Assembly (NCBI RefSeq): GCF_015277875.1
Contig: NZ_CP063814.1
Location: 2,604,001 to 2,668,000 of the forward strand
Direction of reading: 5' to 3'
Origin: Microbacterium luteum
GTDB lineage: Bacteria > Actinomycetota > Actinomycetes > Actinomycetales > Microbacteriaceae
DNA length: 64,000 nucleotides
The stretch's first letter is position 1; the number at the start of each line of letters is the position of its first letter. A program made the position numbers and the translations under genes. This document shows, piece after piece, positions 1 through 8,690 of the stretch. Under the pieces are notes generated by a model. That model did not search any database, was not told where the DNA came from, and saw only the letters and a list, made by a program, of their open reading frames with translations.

Positions 1-605
1 AGCCGGCCGACATGGCGGGCATGCGCATCGGCATGGCCACCGCCAACACGCCGGTGCTCGAGACGCTGTGCACCCTCAACGACGTCGACATCGAGGCGAT
101 CGAGATCGTGCCGACCCAGTACTCCGCTCAACCGCTCCTCGCCGGCGAGGTCGACTGCCTGCTGTGCTGGGAGACCGACCTGCCGGTCGCCATGGCCGTG
201 CAGGGCGTCGACAGCGTCACGATGCTGATGGCCGACTACGGCTACGCCCTGCACTCGCAGACCTACATCGCCACCGAGGACTCCCTCGCCAACCGGCGCG
301 ACGACCTCGTGGCCCTCATGAGCGGTGAAGTGCGCGGATGGGAGGCTTACCGCGAAGACACCGACGCCGCCGCCCAGCTCGCCGTGGACATGTTCCCCGA
401 CGCGGGGCTCGACCTCGAGACGCAGCGGCTTCAGGCCGAGCGACAGGTGCCGCTGATGTTCTCGGGGACCACCGACGCGAACGGCTTCGGCTGGTGGTCC
501 GACGAGTCCGTCGCGCAGAACATCGAGACCCTTGCCCTCCTCGGGCAGGACGTCGACGCGTCGCTGTGGGACCGATCCGTCCTGGAGCAGGTGCATGGCG
601 CCTGA
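1..605 (+). CDS. ABC transporter substrate-binding protein, NMT1/THI5-like (5' truncated)
   Basis: The window opens inside this gene; about 200 C-terminal residues are visible, open at the left edge. The segment has the second-lobe character of NMT1/THI5-like periplasmic-type binding proteins (phrases such as LLAGEVDCLLCWETDLP and YIATEDSLANR), which deliver thiamine pyrimidine precursors, sulfonates or nitrate to an ABC importer. The stop codon (603-605) overlaps the ATPase start by 11 bp, so binding protein, ATPase and permease form one operon. The substrate cannot be fixed from this fragment; a thiamine-precursor or sulfonate-type ligand is an inference from family. No signal peptide or lipobox is visible because the 5' end is missing. 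Confidence 0.8.
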   Translation, partial: PADMAGMRIGMATANTPVLETLCTLNDVDIEAIEIVPTQYSAQPLLAGEVDCLLCWETDLPVAMAVQGVDSVTMLMADYGYALHSQTYIATEDSLANRRDDLVALMSGEVRGWEAYREDTDAAAQLAVDMFPDAGLDLETQRLQAERQVPLMFSGTTDANGFGWWSDESVAQNIETLALLGQDVDASLWDRSVLEQVHGA

Positions 606-1395
606 GACCGCTCCCGGCCCGCGGGTCGAGGTGCGAGGCGCCTCGAAGACGTACCCCGACGGCACCGAGGCGCTCGCACCGCTCGACCTGGTGCTGGAGT
701 CCGGTCGCACGACCGCCCTGGTCGGACCATCCGGATGCGGCAAGTCGACGCTGTTGCGCATGATCGCGGGCCTCGAAACGGCGACCACGGGCGAGGTGCG
801 CATCGACGGCGACCACCCGGCGAGCGTTGCCGCCCGCGGCGAACTGGCCGTGGCGTTCCAGGATCCGTCGCTGCTTCCGTGGCGCACCGTGCGTCGCAAC
901 GTCGCCCTCGCCCGCACGCTCGCCGGACGCCGGGCCGATGGAGCCGCGGTCGACGCGATGATCTCCCGGGTCGGACTCGACGGGTTCGAAGACACCCGCC
1001 CGGCGTCGCTGTCGGGCGGGATGCGACAGCGCGCCGCGATCGCGCGCGCCCTCGTCGCCGAACCGCGCCTGCTTCTGCTGGACGAGCCGTTCGGCGCGGT
1101 CGACGAGATCACCCGCGGCGACCTCGTGTCCGAGCTGCCGCCGCTGTGGCGACGCCGCGGCACGACGACGCTGCTCGTGACGCACTCACTGCGCGAGGCG
1201 GTGCGGATCGCCGATCGCGTCGTGGTGCTGAGCCCCCGTCCGGCGCGCATCGTGGCGGACATCCCGGTGCCGCTGCCGCACCCGCGCACCGACGCGATGG
1301 CGCACGATCCCGCCTTCGAACGGCTGGTCGACACCGTGGCCGATGCCCTCGCGCGATCGCGCCGGCCCGCACCGGAAGCCGGCGCGCGGCCGTGA
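595..1395 (+). CDS. ABC transporter ATP-binding protein (SsuB/TauB/ThiZ type)
   Basis: Energises the importer encoded by its neighbours. Of 266 residues, Walker A is GPSGCGKST near residue 45, the signature is LSGGMRQRAAIARAL, Walker B is LLLLDEPFGAVDE and the H-loop is LLVTHSL, all intact. The ATG at 595 lies inside the end of the binding-protein gene and gives the usual family length; more upstream in-frame starts would run deep into that gene. The stop overlaps the permease GTG by 4 bp (GTGA), indicating translational coupling. The sequence type is that of the nitrate/sulfonate/thiamine-precursor ATPase group. Confidence 0.93.
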   Translation: MAPETAPGPRVEVRGASKTYPDGTEALAPLDLVLESGRTTALVGPSGCGKSTLLRMIAGLETATTGEVRIDGDHPASVAARGELAVAFQDPSLLPWRTVRRNVALARTLAGRRADGAAVDAMISRVGLDGFEDTRPASLSGGMRQRAAIARALVAEPRLLLLDEPFGAVDEITRGDLVSELPPLWRRRGTTTLLVTHSLREAVRIADRVVVLSPRPARIVADIPVPLPHPRTDAMAHDPAFERLVDTVADALARSRRPAPEAGARP

Positions 1396-2990
1396 CCGTG
1401 CCGGCAGTCGGCACCCCTGCCCCGACGCGGTACGGCGCGCGTCGAGGCGTCGGGATCGCCGTCGTGCTCGTCGCGGTGCTGCTGGTGTGGGAGGCGTCGG
1501 CGCGTGCGCTGAGCGGTGCATACGTGCTGGCGGCGCCGAGCGAGATCGCCGTCACGATGTGGACCGACGCCGACCTGTTGTGGCGCGCGCTGCTCACCAC
1601 CGGGCGGGCGGCTCTGATCGGATTCGTCCTCGGAAACCTCGCCGCCGTGCTGCTCGCGACGCTGGCGGTGCTCGCACCTTTCACGGAGCGGGTGATCACG
1701 GTCGTCGCCCTCGTCGTGTTCTGCCTGCCGCTGGTCGCGACCGGCCCGGTGCTGCGCGTCGTCTTCGGCCCGGGCGACGGGCCGCAGATCGTGCTCGCCG
1801 CGCTCGCGGTGTACTACACCACGATGATCCCGCTGCTGGTGGGCGTGCGGGCGGCGCCGTCGACCTGGTTCGACCTGGTGCGCAGCTACGGTCGCGGACG
1901 CGCGGCGCAGCTGCGCTACGTGCGCGCCCGGGCCGCCGTCCCCTACCTCGTCGCGGGGCTCCAGATCGCAGCGCCCGCCGCCTTCCTGGGCGCCATGGTG
2001 GGCGAATTCACCGGAGCCGCCGGCGGAATGGGTGTGCTGACCCTCCGCGCCTCCCGTGACCTCGACATCGAGTTGACCTGGGCCCTCGCGGTGATCGCGA
2101 CGGCCGTGTCCGTGATCGCCTACGCCGCGATCGGCGCGCTGGGCCGACGCGTCGACGGCGACAGGCCGCCGCTGATCCTCGCGCCGGCCCGCGCCCCCGC
2201 ATCCCGTCGCCATCGCACGCGCGACGCGCTCCTGACCGCGGTCGGAGCGGCCGCCGTGCTGCTGGTGCTGTGGTGGGGCGGCATCCACGCGATCGGCCTG
2301 AGCCCGTTCCTCGCCCGTACGCCCGCCGACGTCGTCGTGATCCTGTCGGGAACGGCTGACGACGGCGAGGTCGTCGGCGCGCTGGCCGCCGCGATCGGCG
2401 AGACCGCGGCGCTCGCCGTGCCGGGGTATCTCGCGGGCCTGGCCGCCGGGGCAGGACTCGCGATCGTGCTCACCCTGGCCCCGCGCGCGGCAGCTGTGTC
2501 GATGCCGTTCGCGATCGCCCTGCGCGCCGTGCCGATCGTCACGACCGCTCCCCTGGTCGTGCTGCTGCTCGGCCGCGGTGCGGTCGGGGGCGTCGCCCTG
2601 GTGGCGGTCATGGTGTTCTTCCCCACCCTCATCGCGTGCCTCGAGGGCCTGCGTCGAGCCCCCGGCCAGGCGCTCGATGTGCTGCGGTCCTATGCCGCCC
2701 CGGCGAGGGTGCAGCTGGTGCGCGTGCGCATCCCCGCGATGCTCCCCGCGTTCTTCGCGGCGGCTCGGATGAGCGTGCCGGCGGCGGTGCTGGCGGTCAC
2801 GGTGGTCGAGTGGCTCGCGCTGGGCTCCGGGGTGGGGAGCCTCATGGCCCTGGCGGCGTCGCGCTCGGGATACGACCTGCTCGCCGGCGCGGTCGTCGTC
2901 GTGACGGCGCTTTCGGCGCTCGGTTACGCCCTCGTGAGCGCCGTGGAGGCGCGCGTGCTGCGCGTGTACGCGCCGGAGCAGGCGACGTGA
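1392..2990 (+). CDS. Fused tandem ABC permease
   Basis: This 532-residue protein holds two BPD_transp_1-type permease domains in one chain, each with an EAA-type cytoplasmic loop and the terminal pattern found in SsuC/ThiX permeases. The first ends near residue 255 with MVGEFTGAAGGMGVL, the second near the C-terminus with VVEWLALGSGVGSL. Ordinary relatives have one domain of about 250 residues and homodimerise; here one polypeptide can form the whole channel. The GTG at 1392 overlaps the ATPase stop (GTGA). The stop in turn overlaps the glycosyltransferase GTG by 4 bp. Confidence 0.9.
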   Translation: MTVPAVGTPAPTRYGARRGVGIAVVLVAVLLVWEASARALSGAYVLAAPSEIAVTMWTDADLLWRALLTTGRAALIGFVLGNLAAVLLATLAVLAPFTERVITVVALVVFCLPLVATGPVLRVVFGPGDGPQIVLAALAVYYTTMIPLLVGVRAAPSTWFDLVRSYGRGRAAQLRYVRARAAVPYLVAGLQIAAPAAFLGAMVGEFTGAAGGMGVLTLRASRDLDIELTWALAVIATAVSVIAYAAIGALGRRVDGDRPPLILAPARAPASRRHRTRDALLTAVGAAAVLLVLWWGGIHAIGLSPFLARTPADVVVILSGTADDGEVVGALAAAIGETAALAVPGYLAGLAAGAGLAIVLTLAPRAAAVSMPFAIALRAVPIVTTAPLVVLLLGRGAVGGVALVAVMVFFPTLIACLEGLRRAPGQALDVLRSYAAPARVQLVRVRIPAMLPAFFAAARMSVPAAVLAVTVVEWLALGSGVGSLMALAASRSGYDLLAGAVVVVTALSALGYALVSAVEARVLRVYAPEQAT

Positions 2991-4033
2991 TCGAGGCGGC
3001 CTTCGCCGTACCCGGCGACCTGGAGACGGTGACCGGCGGCTACCTCTACGAGAAGCGCCTCCTGCACGGGCTGCGCGACGCGGGAACGCCGACCGAGCTC
3101 ATCCGGCTCGGCGGCTCCTTCCCCGATCCCACACCCGACGACCACGCACAGGCCGCGGCGGCACTGGCGGCGGTGCCGCCGGATCGTCCGCTGATCGTCG
3201 ACGGGTTCGTCTTCGGCTCCCTCTCGCCCGAGGCTCTCGCGGCCATCGCCGCCCCGGTCGTCGGGATGGTGCACCATCCGCTCGCCCTCGAGGAGGGTCT
3301 CACCGCGGAGCGGCGCCGGTACCTCTTCGAGACCGAGCGGGCCAATCTCCGTCGCGCCGACGCCGTGCTCGTCCCCAGCCCGCACACCCGGCGCATGCTC
3401 GTGTCGGAATACGGCGCGGACCCGGAGCGGATCACGGTCGCGCGACCCGGCACCGATCGGCCGACGGGGGTACGCGCGCCGAGTGATCCGCCGCTCGTGC
3501 TGTCGGTCGGCATCCAGCACCCCCGCAAGGGACACGACGTGCTGCTGCGCGCCCTCGCACGCGTGACGGATGCGCCCTGGCGCGCCGTGATCGTCGGGTC
3601 CGCGTGGGACCCGGCCCACGCCGCCGAGTTGGCGCGTCTGCGCGGCGAACTCGGACTCGAGGGTCGTGTGCGGCTGGCCGGCGCCGTCTCGGATGCCGAG
3701 CGCGACGCCCTCGCGCGCGAGGCGGCGGTCTTCGCACTCGCGACACGGTACGAGGGCTACGGACTGGTGTTCGACGAGGCCCTCGCCCGCGGCCTGCCGA
3801 TCGTGTCGTGCCGCACCGGCGCCGTGCCCGACACGGTGCCCGCCGATGCGGGACTGCTGGTTCCACCCGAGGATCCGGCCGCCTTCGCCGACGCGCTGCG
3901 CATCCTGCTCGCCGATCCGGCCCGCCGAGCGGACATGTCCGCGGCCACGGCGCGCGCGGGGCGTGCCCTGCCGTCCTGGCACGACACCGCCCTCACCGCC
4001 CAGCGCCTGCTCGCCAGCCTCACCCGCCCCTGA
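2987..4033 (+). CDS. Glycosyltransferase family 4
   Basis: A 348-residue GT-B fold glycosyltransferase. The C-terminal GT1/GT4 nucleotide-sugar domain is clear: LVLSVGIQHPRKGHDVLLRA near residue 165, then ATRYEGYGLVFDEALARGLPIVS with the conserved E-x7-E arrangement that binds the donor sugar. The N-terminal acceptor lobe includes FVFGSLSPEALAAIAAP and MVHHPLALEEGL. The GTG start overlaps the permease stop by 4 bp, so it is co-transcribed with the transporter, although no functional link is obvious. Donor and acceptor cannot be named. The GC-rich 183 bp downstream hold no gene I can support. Confidence 0.9.
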   Translation: MIEAAFAVPGDLETVTGGYLYEKRLLHGLRDAGTPTELIRLGGSFPDPTPDDHAQAAAALAAVPPDRPLIVDGFVFGSLSPEALAAIAAPVVGMVHHPLALEEGLTAERRRYLFETERANLRRADAVLVPSPHTRRMLVSEYGADPERITVARPGTDRPTGVRAPSDPPLVLSVGIQHPRKGHDVLLRALARVTDAPWRAVIVGSAWDPAHAAELARLRGELGLEGRVRLAGAVSDAERDALAREAAVFALATRYEGYGLVFDEALARGLPIVSCRTGAVPDTVPADAGLLVPPEDPAAFADALRILLADPARRADMSAATARAGRALPSWHDTALTAQRLLASLTRP

Positions 4034-4216
4034 CCCCAGCCGCCCCAGGCCCCAGCCGCCGCGGCCTCCGGCGCCTGGCCCCAGCCCCACGCATGCATGT
4101 CGGAGGCGGGCCCGAGGCCAGCAGGCAGCCGGGCCGGGCGGGGCTGGGCTGGGCGGGTGGGATGAGGCAGCCGAGGCAGGCCCGAGGCAGCCGGGCGCGG
4201 CAGCGGGCGGGCAGGA

Positions 4217-5317
4217 TCAGGCGATGCGGGTGCCGCGCGGCAGACGGCCCGCCGGCGTGCGGGTGCGTGCCCAGGCCCACGCCAGGAGTCCGCCGGCGAG
4301 GACGATCTGCAGTCCGAGGCCGACGAACCAGCTCGGCACCGACTGGGTGACGACCTCCTCGGGGGTCTGATAGTCCTGCTCGGTCCATGACAGCGGCGCG
4401 CACTCGTCCCACTGAGTCTCCAGCTCGGGCGGTTGCTGCGCGTAGGCGATGCCCGTCTTCAGCTGCGAGAAGACGTCCTGGGGGTTGCCGTTCGCGTCGA
4501 ACCGGCCGGGCGCGGCGTCGCCGAGGATGACGAACGGGTTGGGCGCGAGCATCCACCAGACCCGATCGAAGCGCGGTGTCTCGGAGGTGTATGTCTCCCA
4601 CTCACCGCACTCGATGTCTTCGTTGCAGGGATACGCCGCCGTCGAGGACTGCCCCGGCGCGCACGGCGGATCGTCGTTCGGCCCCACCGACGACCAGTCG
4701 TAGGTGCGGGTCTGATGCGTCGTCTCGGTGCGGATGGTCGCCCCCGCGAGCGCGAACGCGATCAGCGTGCCGATCACGAGCGCGGCGACCACGAGGTACG
4801 CGGTCGCCACCGAGAAGAGCGGGCGGGACAGGATGCCGCTGAGGGCCACCCCGATCGCGGCGAGCACGCCGATCTCAACTACGAGAACGGCCAGCGAGAT
4901 CATGACGGTGAGGGGGTCGACACCGCCGGCGAACGTCGCGATCACGAGGAAGGGCACGGACACCGCGACGAAGGCGAGACCGGCGATCCAGGCGGCGAGG
5001 AACTTGCCGATGACGATCTCACCCGTGGTGGCGAGGGTCACCTGCACGGGCGCGAGGGTCGCTGCCTCCCGGTCGCCGTTGATCGCGTTCCCGCTGAAGG
5101 TGGGAGAGACGAGCACGACCAGGAGCAGCGTGAACGCCACGACCGTGGAGTAGATGGCGGCGCCGGGCTCCGGCACCCACTGCCACCCCAGGAACGACAG
5201 CACGCTGACGATGACCAGGAGCAGGGCGAAGACGCTCAGCAGCACGTACCACGCGACACTGCGGGTGCGCTGGGTCAGCTCGAGGCGGATGAGCGTGCCG
5301 AGCCGCTGCGCGTTCAT
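4217..5317 (-). CDS. ABC-2 type transporter permease
   Basis: A 366-residue membrane protein with an N-terminal cytoplasmic segment, a first membrane segment at about residues 20-45 and further hydrophobic spans (VVAFTLLLVVLVSPTFSGNAI, FLAAWIAGLAFVAVSVPFLVI, VAALVIGTLIAFALAGATI), then a large extracytoplasmic loop with several Cys and Trp and a final span near the C-terminus. This is the layout of ABC-2 permeases of the NosY/CcmB-like export type. The ATG (5317) overlaps the ATPase stop as ATGA, so the two genes form an exporter operon. Substrate is unknown. Confidence 0.88.
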   Translation of the reverse strand: MNAQRLGTLIRLELTQRTRSVAWYVLLSVFALLLVIVSVLSFLGWQWVPEPGAAIYSTVVAFTLLLVVLVSPTFSGNAINGDREAATLAPVQVTLATTGEIVIGKFLAAWIAGLAFVAVSVPFLVIATFAGGVDPLTVMISLAVLVVEIGVLAAIGVALSGILSRPLFSVATAYLVVAALVIGTLIAFALAGATIRTETTHQTRTYDWSSVGPNDDPPCAPGQSSTAAYPCNEDIECGEWETYTSETPRFDRVWWMLAPNPFVILGDAAPGRFDANGNPQDVFSQLKTGIAYAQQPPELETQWDECAPLSWTEQDYQTPEEVVTQSVPSWFVGLGLQIVLAGGLLAWAWARTRTPAGRLPRGTRIA

Positions 5318-6318
5318 GCGACATTTCCTTCGTCGCGGTCCGCTTCTTCGTCGCCGTCCGCGCGGTCGGGCGCGGCATCCGCATCGCGGCTCAGCTCGAG
5401 GAACGCGCGCTCGAGGTCGCCGTGCGCGGGGGCGAACTCGGCCACCGGCACCCCGGTGCCGACGATGCGGGCGAGGGCCTCGGCTGCCGCCGCCTCCCCC
5501 GCGAACGGCACCACGAGCTCTCGACGGTCGAACCCGACGGTGAACGGCTCGATGCCGAGGGCCGCGGCGACCGGCTCGATCGCCTTCTTGGGATCCCCCA
5601 CGACGCGGATGCGCCAGGGCGTCGTCGCGGTCGAGCCCTCGCGCGGCGGTGCACTCACGGTGCGTCCCTCCACCAGGAACACCGCGTCGTCGGCGATCTC
5701 CTCCAGCTCGCTGAGGATGTGGCTGGAGACGAGCACCGTGCGCCCCTCCGCCGCGAACCGACGCAGCAGCACCCGCAGGTGGATCCGAGCCTGCGGGTCC
5801 AGGCCCGAGGCCGGCTCGTCCAGGAGCAGCACCGGAGGGTCGTGCACCAGGGCGCGCGCGAGGCCGAGCCGCTGCTTCTGCCCCCGCGACAGCACACGCG
5901 CCGGCGCATCGGCGAGCGCGGCGAGGTCGACCTCGTGGATCAGGTGCTCCGCGCGGGCGGCGGCCGCATCCGCCGGCATCCCGTACAGCCGGGCGGTGAC
6001 GATGAGGGTCTCCCGCGAGGTGAGGCTTCCCCACGCGCCGAGGGCGTCCGGCATCCATCCGAGCCGACCGCGAACGGCCTGCGCATCGACGGCGGGGTCG
6101 AGGCCGGCGATGCGGATGGAGCCGGCGTCGGGCGCCAGGAGCGAGGCGAGCATGAGCAGCAGCGTCGTCTTCCCCGACCCGTTCGGACCGACGAGCGCCG
6201 TCACCCGGCCTGGAGCGGCCGTGAAGCCGACGTCGCGCACCGCGTGCACGGTGCCGAACGAGCGGCGCAGATCTGACACGACGATGCCGCCGGCATCATC
6301 CTGATGCGTTTCCCCCAT
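5314..6318 (-). CDS. ABC-2 transporter ATP-binding protein
   Basis: A 334-residue ATPase pairing with the downstream permease. Walker A is VGPNGSGKTTLL, the signature is VLSRGQKQRLGLARAL (an R replaces the second G of LSGGQ, as in many drug/polymer exporters), Walker B is VLLLDEPASGLDP, and the H-loop is VSSHIL. A C-terminal extension of about 100 residues ends in an acidic tail. The ATG at 6318 is preferred because a TAGGGT -10 box on the minus strand ends 7 nt upstream, giving a leaderless transcript; an in-frame ATG at 6336 lies upstream of that box. Confidence 0.9.
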   Translation of the reverse strand: MGETHQDDAGGIVVSDLRRSFGTVHAVRDVGFTAAPGRVTALVGPNGSGKTTLLLMLASLLAPDAGSIRIAGLDPAVDAQAVRGRLGWMPDALGAWGSLTSRETLIVTARLYGMPADAAAARAEHLIHEVDLAALADAPARVLSRGQKQRLGLARALVHDPPVLLLDEPASGLDPQARIHLRVLLRRFAAEGRTVLVSSHILSELEEIADDAVFLVEGRTVSAPPREGSTATTPWRIRVVGDPKKAIEPVAAALGIEPFTVGFDRRELVVPFAGEAAAAEALARIVGTGVPVAEFAPAHGDLERAFLELSRDADAAPDRADGDEEADRDEGNVA

Positions 6319-6325
6319 GACCAGC

Positions 6326-6331
6326 ACCCTA
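6326..6331 (-). promoter_or_regulatory. -10 box, leaderless start of ABC ATPase
   Basis: Minus-strand TAGGGT, 7 nt before the ATG at 6318. The spacing puts transcription start at or next to the start codon. Confidence 0.5.
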
Positions 6332-6350
6332 CGCATCCGTCCCCCGCCTG

Positions 6351-6422
6351 GTCGGACAATCGGCCCGATGTCGGAGGATGCGGCGGGAACCCTCCGACAT
6401 CGGCGCGATTCTCCGACATCGG
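6351..6422. repeat. Dispersed 72-bp nested palindrome, copy A
   Basis: Two direct GTCGGA-type units on the left arm are mirrored by two on the right, giving a long hairpin; the core unit is CCGATGTCGGAG / CTCCGACATCGG. Related copies lie at 15760, 16213 and 44091. This one sits between the glycerophosphodiesterase 3' end and the ABC ATPase promoter. Confidence 0.8.
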
Positions 6423-6460
6423 CGGCCCGGGCTGGGGCGCGCTCAGTCGCGGAAGGGTCA

Positions 6461-6520
6461 GCGACGGACGGGTCAGGCGCGGACGGGTCAGGCGCGGACG
6501 GGTAAGCGACGGACGGGTCA
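6461..6520. repeat. 15-bp tandem repeat over a stop codon
   Basis: Four 15-bp units (GGCGCGGACGGGTCA and one-base variants) plus a partial unit to the left. The last unit contains the stop codon of the glycerophosphodiesterase gene (6518-6520). As 15 bp is five codons, each preceding unit repeats a stop codon in the same frame. Confidence 0.75.
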
Positions 6521-7534
6521 GGCGCGGAAGACCTCGACGCCGAGGTCGGGATGGTCGACGAAGACGCCGTCGACGCCGGCGTCGCGCAGCAGAGTCCACT
6601 CCGCACGCCAGTCGCCGTGCGCGGCGCGACCGCCGCCGGTGCGGAACCGCCGGGTGAGGAAGGCGTTCTCGGGGCGGCACGTCCACGTGAAGACCGACAG
6701 GCCCCGGGCGTGTGCGTCGACGACGACCCGGGGTCGGTTCAGCGCAGGCACGACGGAACTGCCGGCGTGGCCGAGCGCGTTGGACGCGAGCAGCATCCGC
6801 TTGTGCACGCTGATGCCGTCGACAGCGCCGACAAGGCGATCGAGACCCTCCGGCTCGGCGAAGGAAGCGAAGGTGGGCGCTGCCGACCCGTCCCGCGCCA
6901 CGAGATCGGCGGGCTTGCCGGATGCATCGAGCAGCAGCACGGATGCCGCCGCCAGTCCGCGCTCGTGGAGGTCGGTCAGCACGGTCGGCTCGAAAGACTC
7001 GACGGTGAGCGGCGGTGTACCGTCGGTCCACCCTGCCGCGGCGAGTTCGGCGACCACGAGGGAAGCGACATCCCACCCGAGTGAGGCGAAGTACGTCGCG
7101 TGCTTGATCTCGAGCACGACGCCGACGCGCCCGCCGCCGCGGTCGCGCACAAGATCGAGCACGTTCCGCAGGCACAGCACCGGTTCGCCGTCGTCGTGCG
7201 CCGCACTGTCGGGCCGGAGGTCGGGAAGGCGTTCCCGGCAGCGCAGGGTCGACAGTTCATCCCAGACGAAGTCCTCGACGAACCAACCGGTCCACGCCAC
7301 CCCGTCGATCGTCTTGGTGGTGCGCCGGTCGGCGAACTCCGGGCGCTCCGCCACGTCGGTGGTTCCGGAGATCTCGTTCTCGTGCCGCACCACGAGCACG
7401 CCGTCGCGCGAGACGACGACGTCCGGCTCGACCGCGTCGACGCCCTGGGCGAGCGCGAGCTCATACGACGACCGCGAGTGTTCGGGGCGATAGCCGGGCG
7501 CGCCGCGGTGGCCGATCACGAGGGGACGGGGCAC
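6518..7534 (-). CDS. Glycerophosphodiester phosphodiesterase
   Basis: A 338-residue GDPD-domain enzyme that would hydrolyse glycerophosphodiesters to glycerol-3-phosphate and an alcohol. The N-terminal catalytic signature is complete: IGHRGAPGYRPEHS with the conserved His-Arg-Gly and Glu, followed by AVEPDVVVSRDGVLVVRHE, which carries the metal-binding Glu/Asp and the second His. Later TIM-barrel strands include VGVVLEIKH. No signal peptide is visible, so a cytoplasmic enzyme is likely. The GTG at 7534 is supported by a -10 box (TAGCCT) ending 6 nt upstream. Confidence 0.92.
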   Translation of the reverse strand: MPRPLVIGHRGAPGYRPEHSRSSYELALAQGVDAVEPDVVVSRDGVLVVRHENEISGTTDVAERPEFADRRTTKTIDGVAWTGWFVEDFVWDELSTLRCRERLPDLRPDSAAHDDGEPVLCLRNVLDLVRDRGGGRVGVVLEIKHATYFASLGWDVASLVVAELAAAGWTDGTPPLTVESFEPTVLTDLHERGLAAASVLLLDASGKPADLVARDGSAAPTFASFAEPEGLDRLVGAVDGISVHKRMLLASNALGHAGSSVVPALNRPRVVVDAHARGLSVFTWTCRPENAFLTRRFRTGGGRAAHGDWRAEWTLLRDAGVDGVFVDHPDLGVEVFRA

Positions 7535-7540
7535 GGGATC

Positions 7541-7546
7541 AGGCTA
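7541..7546 (-). promoter_or_regulatory. -10 box, leaderless start of GDPD gene
   Basis: Minus-strand TAGCCT, 6 nt before the GTG at 7534. Confidence 0.5.
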
Positions 7547-7700
7547 CGCGTGCCAGGGCCGCGGCCGCGGATCAGGCCCGGGAGAAGCATCCGTTCATAG
7601 CCCTCTCACAGCCGCCTACTCCCGCGGAATAGCGCGGTTCGGTTAGTGTTGGACAACAGCACGATGCTGTGAAACCCCGCGACTTTGGAGTGTGAGAGCA

Positions 7701-8612
7701 GTGGCCCTCAACAACCCCGCATTCAACAACCCGGCGTTCCAGGACCCGCGCGCCGTGCAGAGCTACCCGGGAGGTGCGAACGCGGCGAACCTCGGCGGCC
7801 CGACGCAGTTCGCCACCGCGCAGCGCGCCGGCACCGACGCCGCCGCCCAGGCGAACCTCGAGGGCATGTACTCCGCCCCGTCGGCCGGTTCGACCGACAC
7901 CGGCCGCATGACGATCGAAGACACGGTCGCCAAGACCATCGGCCTGTTCGCGATCCTCGTGGTCGGCGCCGTGGCCGGCTGGATCTGGACGATGGCTCCG
8001 GTCACCGCACAGAACCCCAACCCGACCGTGCTGCCGATGATCGTCGGTGGGCTGGTCGGATTCGTCCTGTCGCTCGTGGTGATCTTCACCTCGCGCAAAA
8101 AGGTGCGCCCGGGCCTGATCTTCGCCTACGCCGCAGCCGAGGGACTGTTCGTGGGCGGCATCTCGGCGTTCTTCGAATTCATCTGGCCGGGAATCGTCAC
8201 ACAGGCGACCCTCGCCACCCTCGTCGTCGTCGGCGTCACGCTGGCCCTGTTCGCCAGCGGCAAGATCCGTGCGTCCAAGCGCGCCACCAAGATCTTCCTC
8301 ATCGCGATGGTCGGCTACCTCGTCTTCTCGCTCGTGAACGTCGGCCTCATGCTGTTCGGCGTCACCGACAACGCGTTCGGTCTGCGCAGCGAGACGATCT
8401 TCGGCATCCCGCTCGGCCTCATCCTCGGTGTGCTCGTGGTGATCATGGCGGCGTACTCCCTGGTGCTCGACTTCGACCAGATCCAGCAAGGCGTCCGCAA
8501 CGGCGTCCCGCGTCAGATGGGCTGGCTGGGCGGCTTCGGCATCATGGTCACCGTCGTGTGGCTCTACGTCGAGATCCTCCGCATGATCGCGATCATCCGC
8601 GGCAGCAACTGA
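7701..8612 (+). CDS. Bax inhibitor-1/YccA family membrane protein
   Basis: A 303-residue integral membrane protein. An Asn/Pro/Ala-rich soluble N-terminus of about 75 residues (NNPAFNNPAFQDP) is followed by seven hydrophobic segments, for example TIGLFAILVVGAVAGWIWTM and ETIFGIPLGLILGVLVVIMA, ending in the BI-1 family signature LVLDFDQIQQGVRNGVPRQM with conserved acidic residues. Family members are pH-sensitive Ca2+ leak channels in known cases; the bacterial role is unsettled. The GTG at 7701 is chosen because GGAG at 7687-7690 is correctly spaced; an in-frame GTG at 7692 is too close. A likely -10 is TAGTGT at 7644-7649. Confidence 0.92.
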   Translation: MALNNPAFNNPAFQDPRAVQSYPGGANAANLGGPTQFATAQRAGTDAAAQANLEGMYSAPSAGSTDTGRMTIEDTVAKTIGLFAILVVGAVAGWIWTMAPVTAQNPNPTVLPMIVGGLVGFVLSLVVIFTSRKKVRPGLIFAYAAAEGLFVGGISAFFEFIWPGIVTQATLATLVVVGVTLALFASGKIRASKRATKIFLIAMVGYLVFSLVNVGLMLFGVTDNAFGLRSETIFGIPLGLILGVLVVIMAAYSLVLDFDQIQQGVRNGVPRQMGWLGGFGIMVTVVWLYVEILRMIAIIRGSN

Positions 8613-8626
8613 CCCCCATCCGCGCA

Positions 8627-8658
8627 CGAAGGGCCGTCCCAACCGGGGCGGCCCTTCG
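8627..8658 (+). terminator. Intrinsic terminator after BI-1 gene
   Basis: A 14-bp stem with one G-T pair and AACC loop starts 15 nt after the stop codon. The 3' arm is GGGGCGGCCCTTCG; only a weak T-rich tail (TCGTCGTCC) follows, as is usual for high-GC actinobacteria. Confidence 0.75.
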
Positions 8659-8690
8659 TCGTCCGCCGCTCCTCCTTTCTCCATCGCGGT

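Noticed and set aside
1..4033. A defence or biosynthetic island at the left edge
   Set aside because: Only an ABC importer and a GT4 enzyme are present, with no other cluster genes.
6454..6520. CRISPR-like short repeats
   Set aside because: Units are contiguous 15-mers without spacers and overlap a stop codon.
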